A stretch of 64,000 bases of DNA, from NCBI RefSeq assembly GCF_000633395.1, contig NZ_AYMU01000005.1, forward strand, positions 124,001-188,000, given 5' to 3'. The position numbers and the translations under genes are program-made. The notes beneath the pieces were generated by a model that saw nothing but the letters and a program-made list of their open reading frames with translations, was not told the DNA's origin and did not search any database. Below, one piece after another: positions 17,931 to 26,241 of the stretch (position 1 is the first letter of the stretch; the number at the start of each line of letters is the position of its first letter). This stretch comes from Pseudomonas sp. PH1b. GTDB lineage: Bacteria; Pseudomonadota; Gammaproteobacteria; Pseudomonadales; Pseudomonadaceae.

Positions 17931-20900
17931 GGGTGTTTTCTCCAGCAACAGCGGATTGGGGACGGCGGCCGTGGACCAGGCTGAAGACCACGGGGACAAA
18001 AATCAGGGTGGCGACGGTGGCGAGGAGCAGCCCGCCGATCACCGCGCGGCCCAGGGGCGCGTTCTGTTCTTCGGACAGGGCCAGGGGCAGCATGCCGATG
18101 ATCATCGCCAGGGCGGTCATGCACACCGGGCGAAAGCGTGTGTAGCCGGCTTCCAGGGCGGCCTTGAGGGCGTCGCCGTGCTCCGCCAGGCGCTCGCGGC
18201 AAAAACTCACCACCAGGATCGAGTTGGCGGTGGCCACCCCCATGCACAGGATGGCCCCGGTCAGCGCCGGCACCGACAGCGAGGTGCCACTCAAGAACAG
18301 CATCCACACGATCCCGGCCAGGGCCGCCGGTAGCGCGGTGATGATCACGAACGGATCGACCCAAGACTGGAAGTTGACCACGATCAGCAGGTAGATCAGC
18401 ACCACCGCCCCCAGCAAGCCCAGGCTCAGGCCGCTGAAGGCCTGGTGCAGGGCGTCGATCTGCCCGTGCAGGCTGACCGTGGCGCCCTTGGGCCGCAGGG
18501 CTGCGGCGTCGTCCAGGACCTTTTGCATGTCGTGGGCCACGGCGCCCAGATCGCGCCCCTGGACGTTGGCGTACAGGTCCAGTGTGGGCTGGATGTTGTA
18601 GTGGCTGACCACCGCCGGGCTTTCAACCCGGGAGATGTCTGCCAGGCCGCCGAGGATCTGCGACTGGCCGTTGCTGCCGGTGACCGGCAGCGCTTCCAGG
18701 GCCGGCAGGCTGTCCAGGCGGTACTGCGGGGTGGCGGCGACGATGGAGTAGGACACGCCGTTCTTCGGGTTGAGCCAGAAGGTCGGCGCCACCTGGGAGC
18801 TGCCGGCCAGGGAGGCCACCATGCTGTTGGTCACGTCGCGCTCGGTGATCCCCAGGCCATTGGCCCGCAGGCGATCGACCTTGACCTGCAAGGACGGGTA
18901 GCCGGTGGACTGCTGGATGCGCAGGTCGGCGATGCCCGGCACATGCTGCAGGCGCCGTTGCAGTTCCAGGGCGAAGGCGCGGTTGGCTTCGGCGTTGGGC
19001 CCGGAGATTTTCACGTCCAGCGGGGCCGGAGCGCCGAAGTTGAGGATCTGGCTGCTGATGTCCGCCGGCAAAAAGGCGAACTGGCTGCCCGGGAAGCTTT
19101 CCGGCAAGGCTTGGCGCAGTTGCTTCACGTAGTCGGCGCTGGGGGCGTGGCCGGGTTTCAGGGTGATCTGGATATCGCCATCCTGGGGACCGATGGTGCC
19201 GCTGTTGCTGTAGGCCATGTCGATGCCGCTCAAGGGAATGCCGATGTTGTCGATGATGCTGTCCAGCTGCTCCGGCGGGATCACCTCGCGGATGCGGCCT
19301 TCGATGCGGTCGAAGGCCGCCGCGCTTTCCTCGATCCGCGTGCCCAGGGGCAGGCGCACGTGCAGGGCCAGGGCGCCGGCGTCGGTGGCGGGGAAGAAGT
19401 CCTGGCCCAGGCTTGGCAGCAGGGCGAAGGACGCCAGTACGCAGGTAAGGAAGCCGAGGATGAAGCTCTTGCGCCGGCCCAGGGCCAGCTGCAGCAGGCC
19501 GTGATAGGTGTCGCGAATGTTGGAAAAGCGCGCCTCGAAACCCTGCTGGAAGGCCAGCAGCCCGCGGACCAGAGCGCTGTGTGGCTGGGCGTGCGGTTCA
19601 CCTTCGTGATGGTTGATGAAGGCGTCTTCCGGGTGATGCCCGGGGCCCGTTTGCGGCGCATGGGGCTTGAGCAGGTACATGGCCAGTGTGGGCACCAGGG
19701 TCCGCGAGAGGATGAACGAGCTGGCCATGGCGAAGATCACCGCCAGGGCCATGGGCCGGAACAGATAGCCGGCAATGCCCTGCAGCAGGAACATCGGCAC
19801 GAAGACGATGCAGATGCACAGCAGCGAGACGAAGGCCGGGCCGACGATCTGTTTGGCGCCGTCGAGGATCGCGTCCTGCACCGCCTTGCCCTGTTCCAGG
19901 TGCCAGTTGATGTTCTCGATGGTCACCGTGGCGTCGTCCACCAGGATCCCCACCGCCAGGGCCAGGCCGCCCAGGGTCATGACGTTGAGGGTCTGGCCGC
20001 TGACCGCCAGCAGGGCAATCGCGGAAAGCACCGCCAGGGGAATCGAGGCGGCGATGATCAGGGTCGAGCGCCAACTGCCGAGGAACAGCAGGATCATCGC
20101 GCTGGTCAGCAGGGCGGCGATGATGCCTTCCTGGGCCACGCTGCCCACCGACTGCTTGACGAACACCGAGGCGTCCCCCAGCAGCGAAGTCTTCAGCGCC
20201 GGCGGCAGGGTTTCGTTGATTCGCGGCAGCATCTGGCGGATGCCATTGACTATGGACAGGGTGGAGATATTGCCGTTCTTCAGCGCCGGCATCAGCACCG
20301 CCCGGCGTCCGTCGACCCGCACGATATTGGTCTGCGGCGGCGAGCCGTCGCGCACGTGAGCCACCTGGCCGATGGTGATCAGCGCGCCGTCCACGGTCTT
20401 GATCGGCAGGTCGTTGAGCTCCTCGATGGCGGTCGGGCTGTTGTTCAGCAGCACCGTGTATTCATCGCCGCCGAGCTTGGCGGTGCCCACCGGGATGATC
20501 TGGTTCTGCGCCGCCAGGGCATTGCCCACGTCCTGGGCCGACAGGCCCTTGGCGGCCAGGGCTTGCGGGTCCAGGTCAAGGGTGATCTGGCGCTGCTTGC
20601 CGCCCATGGGCGTGGGCATGGCCAGGCCGGGCAGGGCGCTCAGGGGCAGGCGGATGTTGTTCTGCACCAGGTCGCGGATCTTCGCCTCCGACAGGGTCGG
20701 GCTGGAGAAGGCCATCTGCAGGATCGGCACCGTCGAGGCGCTGTAGTTGAGGATCAGCGGCGGGGTGATGCCCGGCGGCATCTGCTTGAGCACGGTTTGT
20801 GAAACGGCTGTCACTTGGGCGTTGGCGGTGCGGATATCGACCCCGGGCTGGAAGAAGATCTTGACGATGCCCATGCCCGGCAGCGACTGCGATTCGATGT

Positions 20901-21141
20901 GCTCGATGTCGTTGACCGTGGTGCTCAGGGAGCGCTCGTAGGTGTAGATCACCCGCCCGGCCATGGCGTCCGGCGACAGGCCGTTGTACTGCCAGACCAC
21001 CGCCACCACCGGAATGCCGATATCGGGGAACACATCGGTGGGGGTACGCAGGGCCGCCAGGGGCCCGATGATGCAGATGAAAATCGCCAGCACGATGAAC
21101 GTGTAGGGCTTGAGCAGTGCGGTCTTGACCAGCCCGAGCAT
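17920..21141 (-). CDS. RND efflux transporter permease subunit
   Basis: Inner-membrane proton-driven pump of the AcrB superfamily. The 1073-residue protein has the N-terminal membrane helix (TFIVLAIFICIIGPLAAL), two large periplasmic loops and twelve predicted membrane spans, including GGLALAVGILVDDATVTIEN, where the paired aspartates are the proton-relay residues of TM4. ATG 21141 is preceded by GGAGG; an upstream ATG at 21204 lacks this. It is the first gene of a three-gene minus-strand operon, followed by adaptor and channel. The order pump-adaptor-channel differs from the usual adaptor-first mex order. No regulator gene is adjacent. Confidence 0.93.
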   Translation of the reverse strand: MLGLVKTALLKPYTFIVLAIFICIIGPLAALRTPTDVFPDIGIPVVAVVWQYNGLSPDAMAGRVIYTYERSLSTTVNDIEHIESQSLPGMGIVKIFFQPGVDIRTANAQVTAVSQTVLKQMPPGITPPLILNYSASTVPILQMAFSSPTLSEAKIRDLVQNNIRLPLSALPGLAMPTPMGGKQRQITLDLDPQALAAKGLSAQDVGNALAAQNQIIPVGTAKLGGDEYTVLLNNSPTAIEELNDLPIKTVDGALITIGQVAHVRDGSPPQTNIVRVDGRRAVLMPALKNGNISTLSIVNGIRQMLPRINETLPPALKTSLLGDASVFVKQSVGSVAQEGIIAALLTSAMILLFLGSWRSTLIIAASIPLAVLSAIALLAVSGQTLNVMTLGGLALAVGILVDDATVTIENINWHLEQGKAVQDAILDGAKQIVGPAFVSLLCICIVFVPMFLLQGIAGYLFRPMALAVIFAMASSFILSRTLVPTLAMYLLKPHAPQTGPGHHPEDAFINHHEGEPHAQPHSALVRGLLAFQQGFEARFSNIRDTYHGLLQLALGRRKSFILGFLTCVLASFALLPSLGQDFFPATDAGALALHVRLPLGTRIEESAAAFDRIEGRIREVIPPEQLDSIIDNIGIPLSGIDMAYSNSGTIGPQDGDIQITLKPGHAPSADYVKQLRQALPESFPGSQFAFLPADISSQILNFGAPAPLDVKISGPNAEANRAFALELQRRLQHVPGIADLRIQQSTGYPSLQVKVDRLRANGLGITERDVTNSMVASLAGSSQVAPTFWLNPKNGVSYSIVAATPQYRLDSLPALEALPVTGSNGQSQILGGLADISRVESPAVVSHYNIQPTLDLYANVQGRDLGAVAHDMQKVLDDAAALRPKGATVSLHGQIDALHQAFSGLSLGLLGAVVLIYLLIVVNFQSWVDPFVIITALPAALAGIVWMLFLSGTSLSVPALTGAILCMGVATANSILVVSFCRERLAEHGDALKAALEAGYTRFRPVCMTALAMIIGMLPLALSEEQNAPLGRAVIGGLLLATVATLIFVPVVFSLVHGRRPQSAVAGENTHVA

Positions 21142-21370
21142 GCCGAAAACCTCCGAGGGAGTGGGATTGCAAACCTCGGCAGCCTGCAGCGACCCACCTA
21201 ACACGCGGCTTTCAGCCAGGTGAAGGAAGTTTTAGCTAAGGCCTGTATTTCCTTTCATGTGGATTCATTTGTTCTCGCACCGGGGCCTCGACAAGCTGGA
21301 TCGGCATCGACACAGGCGATTGTCTCGGGCCTGCGTCGCACTCCTTTCTGTCACTTGCGAGGTTTCTTCC

Positions 21371-21775
21371 ATGTCCCTCAAACCCTCGTTGCTGCTGCCG
21401 GGCCTGGGCCTGGTGTGCCTGCTTTCGGCCTGTGCCGGGCCTTTGCCCAAGGCCGATCCGCAGCAGGCCTGGATCGATCTTTCCCCGGAGTCGCCCAACG
21501 ACTTGTTGGCCGACAGCGTCGATGGCAAGCGCCTGAACGATGGCCGCTACTTCCAGGTCAGCCCCGGCCAGCACCGCTTGCAGATGGCCTTGCTGCAAGG
21601 GGCCAACGGCAACTCGGCGCAGCCTGAATGCCTGGGCCGCCTGGACTATGCCGGGTTCCAGGCCGGCGGCCATTACCAACTGCTGGAATCGAGCCAGGGC
21701 CAGGAGGTGAGCGCCGCGCTACTGGACGCCCAGGGTCGGCAAGTGGCCCAGAGCCGGCCGTTCAGCTGCCTGTAA
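21371..21775 (+). CDS. Small lipoprotein, tandem paralogue 1
   Basis: The 134-residue protein has a signal ending in CLLSAC and should be lipidated at Cys21. It shares its whole layout with the next gene: AGPxPxxDPxQAWI after the lipobox, then SPNDLLADSVDGK and DGRYFQV, and a C-terminal cysteine pair. I do not recognise a named family; the role in the envelope is unknown. ATG 21371 is preceded by GAGG. The divergent RND operon starts 230 bases upstream. Confidence 0.8.
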   Translation: MSLKPSLLLPGLGLVCLLSACAGPLPKADPQQAWIDLSPESPNDLLADSVDGKRLNDGRYFQVSPGQHRLQMALLQGANGNSAQPECLGRLDYAGFQAGGHYQLLESSQGQEVSAALLDAQGRQVAQSRPFSCL

Positions 21776-21805
21776 ACGTTTTTTCAACTGCCGAGGTACT
21801 GCTTC

Positions 21806-22216
21806 ATGACACTCAAACCATTGCTGCTGATCCCCGCCCTGGGCCTGACATGCCTGCTTTCTGCCTGCGCTGGGCCCATGCCTCAGCCCGACCCCAGCCA
21901 GGCCTGGATCGGCCTACAGGAAGAGGCGCCCAACGACCTGATGGCCGAGCGGGTGGACGGGCAGAAGATCGACGATGGCCGTTATTTCCAGGTCAAGCCC
22001 GGTGCCCACCGCCTGGACGTGACCCTGTTTGAAGAGAATGTCGGCGATTCCAACCAGCAAGACTGCAATGGCCATGTCAGCTACAGCGGCTTCAAGGCCG
22101 GCGAGCATTACAAACTGGTGGAGTCATCCCTGGGCACTGAGGTGTCGGCGCGCTTGTATGACGCCAAGGGCAAGCAGGTGGCCAGTACCCATGACTTTGC
22201 GTGCATGCCGGGCTGA
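21806..22216 (+). CDS. Small lipoprotein, tandem paralogue 2
   Basis: The 136-residue paralogue of the preceding gene has the same lipobox (CLLSAC) and the same DDGRYFQV core. The C-terminal half also keeps a SYSGFKAGEHYKLVESS stretch close to DYAGFQAGGHYQLLESS in the neighbour. A GAGG lies upstream of ATG 21806, and the gap of 30 bases suggests co-transcription. The pair arose by tandem duplication. Function is unknown. Confidence 0.8.
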   Translation: MTLKPLLLIPALGLTCLLSACAGPMPQPDPSQAWIGLQEEAPNDLMAERVDGQKIDDGRYFQVKPGAHRLDVTLFEENVGDSNQQDCNGHVSYSGFKAGEHYKLVESSLGTEVSARLYDAKGKQVASTHDFACMPG

Positions 22217-22236
22217 GTGGTGCTTTTGCGCCACTC
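22215..22236 (+). terminator. Hairpin after lipoprotein pair
   Basis: GAGTGGTGC and GCGCCACTC form a nine-pair stem (one G-T pair) around a TTTT loop that overlaps the stop codon of the second lipoprotein. No U-run follows, so it is a weak terminator candidate or a 3' stabilising hairpin. Confidence 0.35.
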
Positions 22237-22339
22237 GCATCAGGACCTTTCGCTCAATGGAAAGAGACAGGGCTGACTACAGGTTGATGGCGGGCCACGG
22301 GATGATAGGGGCCTGTTTCCTGTCAATCGGGCATTGCTC

Positions 22340-23356
22340 ATGAATCAACAGGCACAAGTGGCAAGTGCATCCACCGATGCGGCATTTGGTGAAGTGGCGC
22401 AGATGATCACCGCCGCGTGGCAACGGGCGCTGCGCGCGGTGAATACCGAGCTGGTGGAACTGTACTGGCAGGTCGGGGCCTATATCAGCCGCAAGATCGA
22501 GGCGGCGGAATGGGGGGATGGCGTGGTCCGGCAATTGGCGGATTACCTGGCGCGGCAACAGCCGGGGCTGCGGGGGTTTACCCGGGCCAACCTGTTCCGC
22601 ATGCGCCAGTTTTACGAGGCCTATCGTGATCACGAGAAAGTCGCACCACTGGTGCGACAATTGCCCTGGAGCCACCATCTGGTGGTGATGGGGCAGAGCA
22701 AAGGGCCAAGGGAACGTGAGTTCTACCTGGATCTGGCGGTCCGCGAGCAGTGGTCACGGCGCGAGCTGGAACGGCAGATCAAGTCGGCCCTGTTCGAACG
22801 CACCCTGACCCGTCCGGCAAGCGCCTCGGCAACCTTGAGGCAGGCCCGCCCCGAGGCCCTGAAGGTCTTCAAGGATGCCTACATGGTGGAGTTTCTCGAC
22901 CTGGCCCAGGGGCATGACGAAGCCGATCTGCATCAGGGCCTGGTGCGCCAGCTCAAGAATTTCCTGATCGAAATGGGGCGCGACTTCTGCTTTGTCGCTT
23001 CAGGCTATCCGTTGCAGGTCGGCGGGCGGGATTTTGTCCTGGATCTGCTGCTGTTCCATCGTGGCTTGAATTGCCTGGTGGCGGTTGAACTCAAGGTCGG
23101 GCGCTTCGAGCCGGAGTACCTGGGCAAGCTGGATTTCTACCTGGAGGCCCTGGATCGCCAAGTGCGCAAACCCCATGAAAACCCGGCCCTGGGCGTGTTG
23201 CTCTGTGCCAGCAAGGAGGACGAGGTGGTGGAATATGCCCTCAACCGTTCACTGTCGCCGGCCTTGATCGCCGAGTACCGGACCCAACTGCCAGACAAGA
23301 AACTGCTGCAAGCCAAGCTGCAGGAGTTTTATGCCCTGGACACGCAAGCGCGGTGA
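22340..23356 (+). CDS. PDDEXK nuclease domain protein, YhcG/DUF1016 family
   Basis: The 338-residue protein has an N-terminal DUF1016 helical domain (AWQRALRAVNTELVELYWQV) and a C-terminal PD-(D/E)XK nuclease core. In the core, DFVLDLLLFH supplies the aspartate and AVELKVG supplies the E-x-K residues. Members are thought to act on nucleic acids, sometimes beside restriction systems or mobile elements, but their biological role is poorly defined. Here it stands alone, with no methylase or toxin gene nearby. ATG 22340 is used; a TTG two codons earlier is possible. It may be a solitary defence or repair nuclease. Confidence 0.88.
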   Translation: MNQQAQVASASTDAAFGEVAQMITAAWQRALRAVNTELVELYWQVGAYISRKIEAAEWGDGVVRQLADYLARQQPGLRGFTRANLFRMRQFYEAYRDHEKVAPLVRQLPWSHHLVVMGQSKGPREREFYLDLAVREQWSRRELERQIKSALFERTLTRPASASATLRQARPEALKVFKDAYMVEFLDLAQGHDEADLHQGLVRQLKNFLIEMGRDFCFVASGYPLQVGGRDFVLDLLLFHRGLNCLVAVELKVGRFEPEYLGKLDFYLEALDRQVRKPHENPALGVLLCASKEDEVVEYALNRSLSPALIAEYRTQLPDKKLLQAKLQEFYALDTQAR

Positions 23357-23449
23357 GTCCGGCGGCCATCTGGTGCCGGCGCTCCTAAGTATTCTCGTGA
23401 GTCGGATGAACACCAGGGCCGCCCCCCAGCCGTTGCGCTTGCCCCTTGT

Positions 23450-23788
23450 TCAGTCTGGTTCACTGCCGAACCAGTCCGCCAGGCGCGCGCTGGCTTGCTT
23501 CTTGACCTCGGCGTTGATGTGGGCGGCCACGGCCACCACTGAACCGGCCAGCAGCCCAAGGTCATCCGCGTATCCGACTCCCGGGATCAGGTCGGGGATG
23601 ATGTCCAACGGCAGCACGAAGTAACCCAGGGCAGCGTAGATGGTGGTCTTGGCCCAGATCGGGGTTTGCGGTCGTTGCGCGGCGTAGTAGAGCCAGAGGG
23701 TTTTCTGGATCAAGGTCCGGCCGATTCGCGAGGTATAGCGGCCGATCTTGCGCCAGAGGCACTGTTCAAGGGATTGGGTGGTCGACAT
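23450..23788 (-). CDS. YkvA/DUF1232 family membrane-associated protein
   Basis: The 112-residue protein contains the DUF1232 signature IYAALGYFVLPLDIIPDLIPG followed by GYADDLGLL. Proteins of this family are small and membrane-associated, and have no settled function. ATG 23788 is preceded by AGGAG; the longer frame to 23821 lacks support. It converges with the nuclease gene, 93 bases away. Confidence 0.87.
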   Translation of the reverse strand: MSTTQSLEQCLWRKIGRYTSRIGRTLIQKTLWLYYAAQRPQTPIWAKTTIYAALGYFVLPLDIIPDLIPGVGYADDLGLLAGSVVAVAAHINAEVKKQASARLADWFGSEPD

Positions 23789-23878
23789 GGCGTACTCCTG
23801 GGGGACACAGGTCCGGGCCATAGTCGCCGCCTGCGCGGTTGACCGGCAGAGGCCAATCTTTCCCTGGCCACTTGCGTC

Positions 23879-23985
23879 GTAGGAGCCGGCTTGCCGGCGA
23901 AGAGGCCGGGCCTGGCGCCGTGAAGCCTCTATCAGGTCAGCGGCGCTGGCGAGGACGCTGTCGCTGGCAAGCCAGCTTGCCAGGG
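23879..23985. repeat. REP pair
   Basis: GTAGGAGCCGGCTTGCCGGC at 23879 and a somewhat decayed inverted partner GCTGGCAAGCCAGCTTGCCA ending near 23982. The pair lies just beyond the last gene of the sulfur operon. Confidence 0.8.
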
Positions 23986-24013
23986 GTGCGCTGCAGGCGG
24001 GGCGCTGTGCAGT

Positions 24014-24433
24014 TCAGGGTTGCCGGCGGGCTTCCAGGCGCTGGAACAGCAGCATGCCCACGAGCATGGCCAGGACAAACACCCAGGCTTGCCAGTGCCC
24101 GCCGGGCAGCAGCACCAGGGCCGGCCCGGGACAGATGCCGGCAATGCCCCAGCCGATGCCGAACAGCAGGCTACCGCCGATCAGGCGCCGGTCCATGCTG
24201 GTTTTGGCGGGGATCTGCATGGGTGCGCCCAGCAACGAGCGGGATTGGCCCATGGCCCAATGAAAGGGCCACCAGGCGATGCCGATGGCGCCGAGCATCA
24301 CCAGGGCCAGGGACGGGTCCCACTGGCCTGCCAGGTCGAGAAAACCCAGGACCTTGGCCGGGTTGGCCATGCCCGCCAACAGCAGGCCGATACCGAACAG
24401 CAGGCCGGCGATAAATGCGCAGAGTTTTCTCAT
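24014..24433 (-). CDS. YeeE/YedE-type sulfur transport protein, C-terminal half unit
   Basis: The 139-residue membrane protein corresponds to the second half of YeeE/YedE transporters (DUF6691-like, PmpB type). It has GIGLLLAGMANPAKVLGFLD at the first span and the conserved cysteine in GIAGICPGPAL. E. coli YeeE imports thiosulfate, and split pairs in sulfide operons are thought to move sulfur species across the inner membrane. Its ATG overlaps the stop of the preceding half (ATGA), so the halves are made together. It is the last gene of the minus-strand sulfur operon. Confidence 0.87.
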   Translation of the reverse strand: MRKLCAFIAGLLFGIGLLLAGMANPAKVLGFLDLAGQWDPSLALVMLGAIGIAWWPFHWAMGQSRSLLGAPMQIPAKTSMDRRLIGGSLLFGIGWGIAGICPGPALVLLPGGHWQAWVFVLAMLVGMLLFQRLEARRQP

Positions 24434-24870
24434 GCCGTCAGCCCCAGCAGATGCCGCAGCACCCAGACCGTGGCGAAGCCGGTGGCCATGAAGCACAGGG
24501 TGGCGATGAGCGAACGGGGTGACAGCCGGGAAATGCCGCAGACCCCGTGGCCGCTGGTGCAACCGGCGCCATAGCGGGTGCCGATGCCCACTAGCAGGCC
24601 GGCGCTGACCAGGCCAAGCAGGCCACTCTGGAACTCGACGCTTGGCAGGGCGGTGAACAGGCCCCAGAGCAGGGGCGCGAGCAGCAGGCCGATAATGAAC
24701 AGGGACTTTTCCCCCCAGCCGTCCGTGCCGGGTTGTAGCAGACTGCCGAGCAAGCCGCTGATCCCGGCAATGCGTCCATTGGCCACGATCAGCAAGCTGG
24801 CCGCAAGCCCGATCAATCCGCCTCCGGCCAGGGCCGACCAGGGGGTGAAATGCAGATAATCCAGAAGCAT
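24430..24870 (-). CDS. YeeE/YedE-type sulfur transport protein, N-terminal half unit
   Basis: The 146-residue membrane protein (PmpA type) has about four hydrophobic spans and the hallmark GAGCTSGHGVCG, whose cysteines line the sulfur path in YeeE. It pairs with the overlapping downstream gene to make a split transporter. A 543-base gap filled by a REP array separates it from the TauE/SafE gene upstream, so the last two genes may have reduced or separate expression. Substrate assignment (thiosulfate or persulfide-related) is inferred. Confidence 0.88.
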   Translation of the reverse strand: MLLDYLHFTPWSALAGGGLIGLAASLLIVANGRIAGISGLLGSLLQPGTDGWGEKSLFIIGLLLAPLLWGLFTALPSVEFQSGLLGLVSAGLLVGIGTRYGAGCTSGHGVCGISRLSPRSLIATLCFMATGFATVWVLRHLLGLTA

Positions 24871-24882
24871 ATCCTGTTCCTT

Positions 24883-25413
24883 GTAGGAGCCGGCTTGCCG
24901 GCGAAGAGGCCGGTCGTGGCACCGCCATTTTTCCCTTGCAACGCCGGCGTCGGCGAGGGCGCCTTCGCTGGCAAGCCAGCTCCTACGGGTGGCGGTGCGT
25001 AGGTTGATGTAGGAGCCGGCTTGCCGGCGAAGGTGCCGGTCGTGGCACCACCATTTTTCCCTTGCAACGCCAGCGTCGGTGAGGGCGCCTTCGCTGGCAA
25101 GCCAGCTCCTACGGGTGGCGGTGCGTAGGTTGATGTAGGAGCCGGCTTGCCGGCGAAGGGGCCGGTTGTGGCGCCGCCATTTTTCCCTTGCAACGTTAGC
25201 GTCGGTGAGGGCGCCTTCGCTGGCAAGCCAGCTCCTACGGTTGGCGGTGCGTAGGTTGATGTAGGAGCCGGCTTGCCGGCGAAGGGGCCGGTCGCGGCAC
25301 CACCATTTTTCCCTTGCAACGCCAGCGTCGGTGAGGGCGCCTTCGCTGGCCAGCCAGCTCCTACGGGTGGCGGTGCGTAGGTTGATGTAGGAGCCGGCTT
25401 GCCGGCGAAGGGG
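24883..25413. repeat. REP tandem array, exact 126-bp period
   Basis: GTAGGAGCCGGCTTGCCGGC begins at 24883, 25009, 25135, 25261 and 25387, an exact 126-base period: four full units and a partial fifth. Each unit holds the forward palindrome, a linker with CCATTTTTCCCTTGCAACG, the inverted palindrome and a GGTGGCGGTGCGTAGGTTGAT spacer. The units are nearly identical. The array ends one base before the stop codon of the TauE/SafE gene. Since 126 is divisible by three, a repetitive frame stays open across it, but this is not a gene. Confidence 0.95.
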
Positions 25414-26241
25414 TCAGTGGGCAATCAGCCCCAGGGCGCCACCGGCCAGCAGCAGCCCGGCCAATATGCCGGTGACGGCGAACAGTTGCTGCAGCCGTGG
25501 CCCGGCCAGGCGGCTGGCCACCTGGCGCCCCAGTACCAGGCCCAGCACCGCGCCCAGGGCAAAGGGCGCGCCCACGGCCCAGTGCATTACGCCGCTGACG
25601 CTGGCGGTGACCACGCTGCCCAGGGACACCAGGGCAATCACCGCCAGCGAGGTGGCGACGATGCTCTTGCTGTCCAGGTTGGTGTAGCGGCTCAGGGCCG
25701 GGATGATCACGAAACCGCCGCCCACCCCCAGCAGCCCGGAAAGCAGCCCCGAGAGCATCCCGGTCAAGGTCAGCGCCCGGGCGCAGGGCAGGGTCCAGCG
25801 CAGGCGACCCTGGGCCGGGTTGAGCACGCAGGGCAGGAACGCCGGGCGCGGTGCGGCCTGGCCCTGTTTCAGTTCCAGGCTGGCTTTGCGCAGGATGCGC
25901 CCGCAGGCGTACAGCAGCACCAGGGAAAACAGCAGTGCCAGGGGCATGTTCGGCAGGCGGTGGGCCAGCCACAGGCCCAGCGGCGCCATGAGGATGCCGA
26001 TCCCGGCGACGAACCCCGCCGCGCGGTAGCGCACAATGCCCTGGCGCAGCCCCAGTACCGCGCCGACGCTGGCGGCCAGGCCCACCGCCAGCAGGCCGAT
26101 AGGGGCGGCCTCGACCATGCTCAGGCCGAGGCCGAAGACCAGCAGCGGCACCGCGAGGATGCCGCCACCGGCCCCGGTCAGGGCCAGGATCGCGCCGATG
26201 ATCGCCCCCAGCCCGGCGCCCAGCAGACTGTGTTCGCTCAT
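25414..26241 (-). CDS. TauE/SafE-family sulfite/sulfur exporter
   Basis: The 275-residue inner-membrane protein has seven to eight hydrophobic segments in two repeated halves, with ALTGAGGGILAVPLL in the first and LLSGLLGVGGGFVIIPAL in the second. This glycine-rich duplication is the TauE/SafE signature. In sulfide-oxidation operons such proteins are expected to export sulfite made by persulfide dioxygenase. ATG 26241 overlaps the stop of the flavoprotein gene as ATGA, showing tight coupling. An upstream in-frame start at 26283 is less likely. Confidence 0.9.
   Translation of the reverse strand: MSEHSLLGAGLGAIIGAILALTGAGGGILAVPLLVFGLGLSMVEAAPIGLLAVGLAASVGAVLGLRQGIVRYRAAGFVAGIGILMAPLGLWLAHRLPNMPLALLFSLVLLYACGRILRKASLELKQGQAAPRPAFLPCVLNPAQGRLRWTLPCARALTLTGMLSGLLSGLLGVGGGFVIIPALSRYTNLDSKSIVATSLAVIALVSLGSVVTASVSGVMHWAVGAPFALGAVLGLVLGRQVASRLAGPRLQQLFAVTGILAGLLLAGGALGLIAH

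Noticed and set aside
18445..20802. A 785-codon frame antisense to the RND pump
   Set aside because: The minus-strand RND protein has full family motifs; the antisense frame has low-complexity Gly/Gln/Ala sequence and no domain.
24883..25413. CRISPR-like array
   Set aside because: The repeats are REP palindromes with near-identical linkers, not unique spacers, and no cas genes are near.
24813..25424. A 203-codon frame with perfect 42-residue repeats
   Set aside because: It is a read-through of the 126-bp REP array, kept open because 126 is a multiple of three; no ribosome site or domain supports it.
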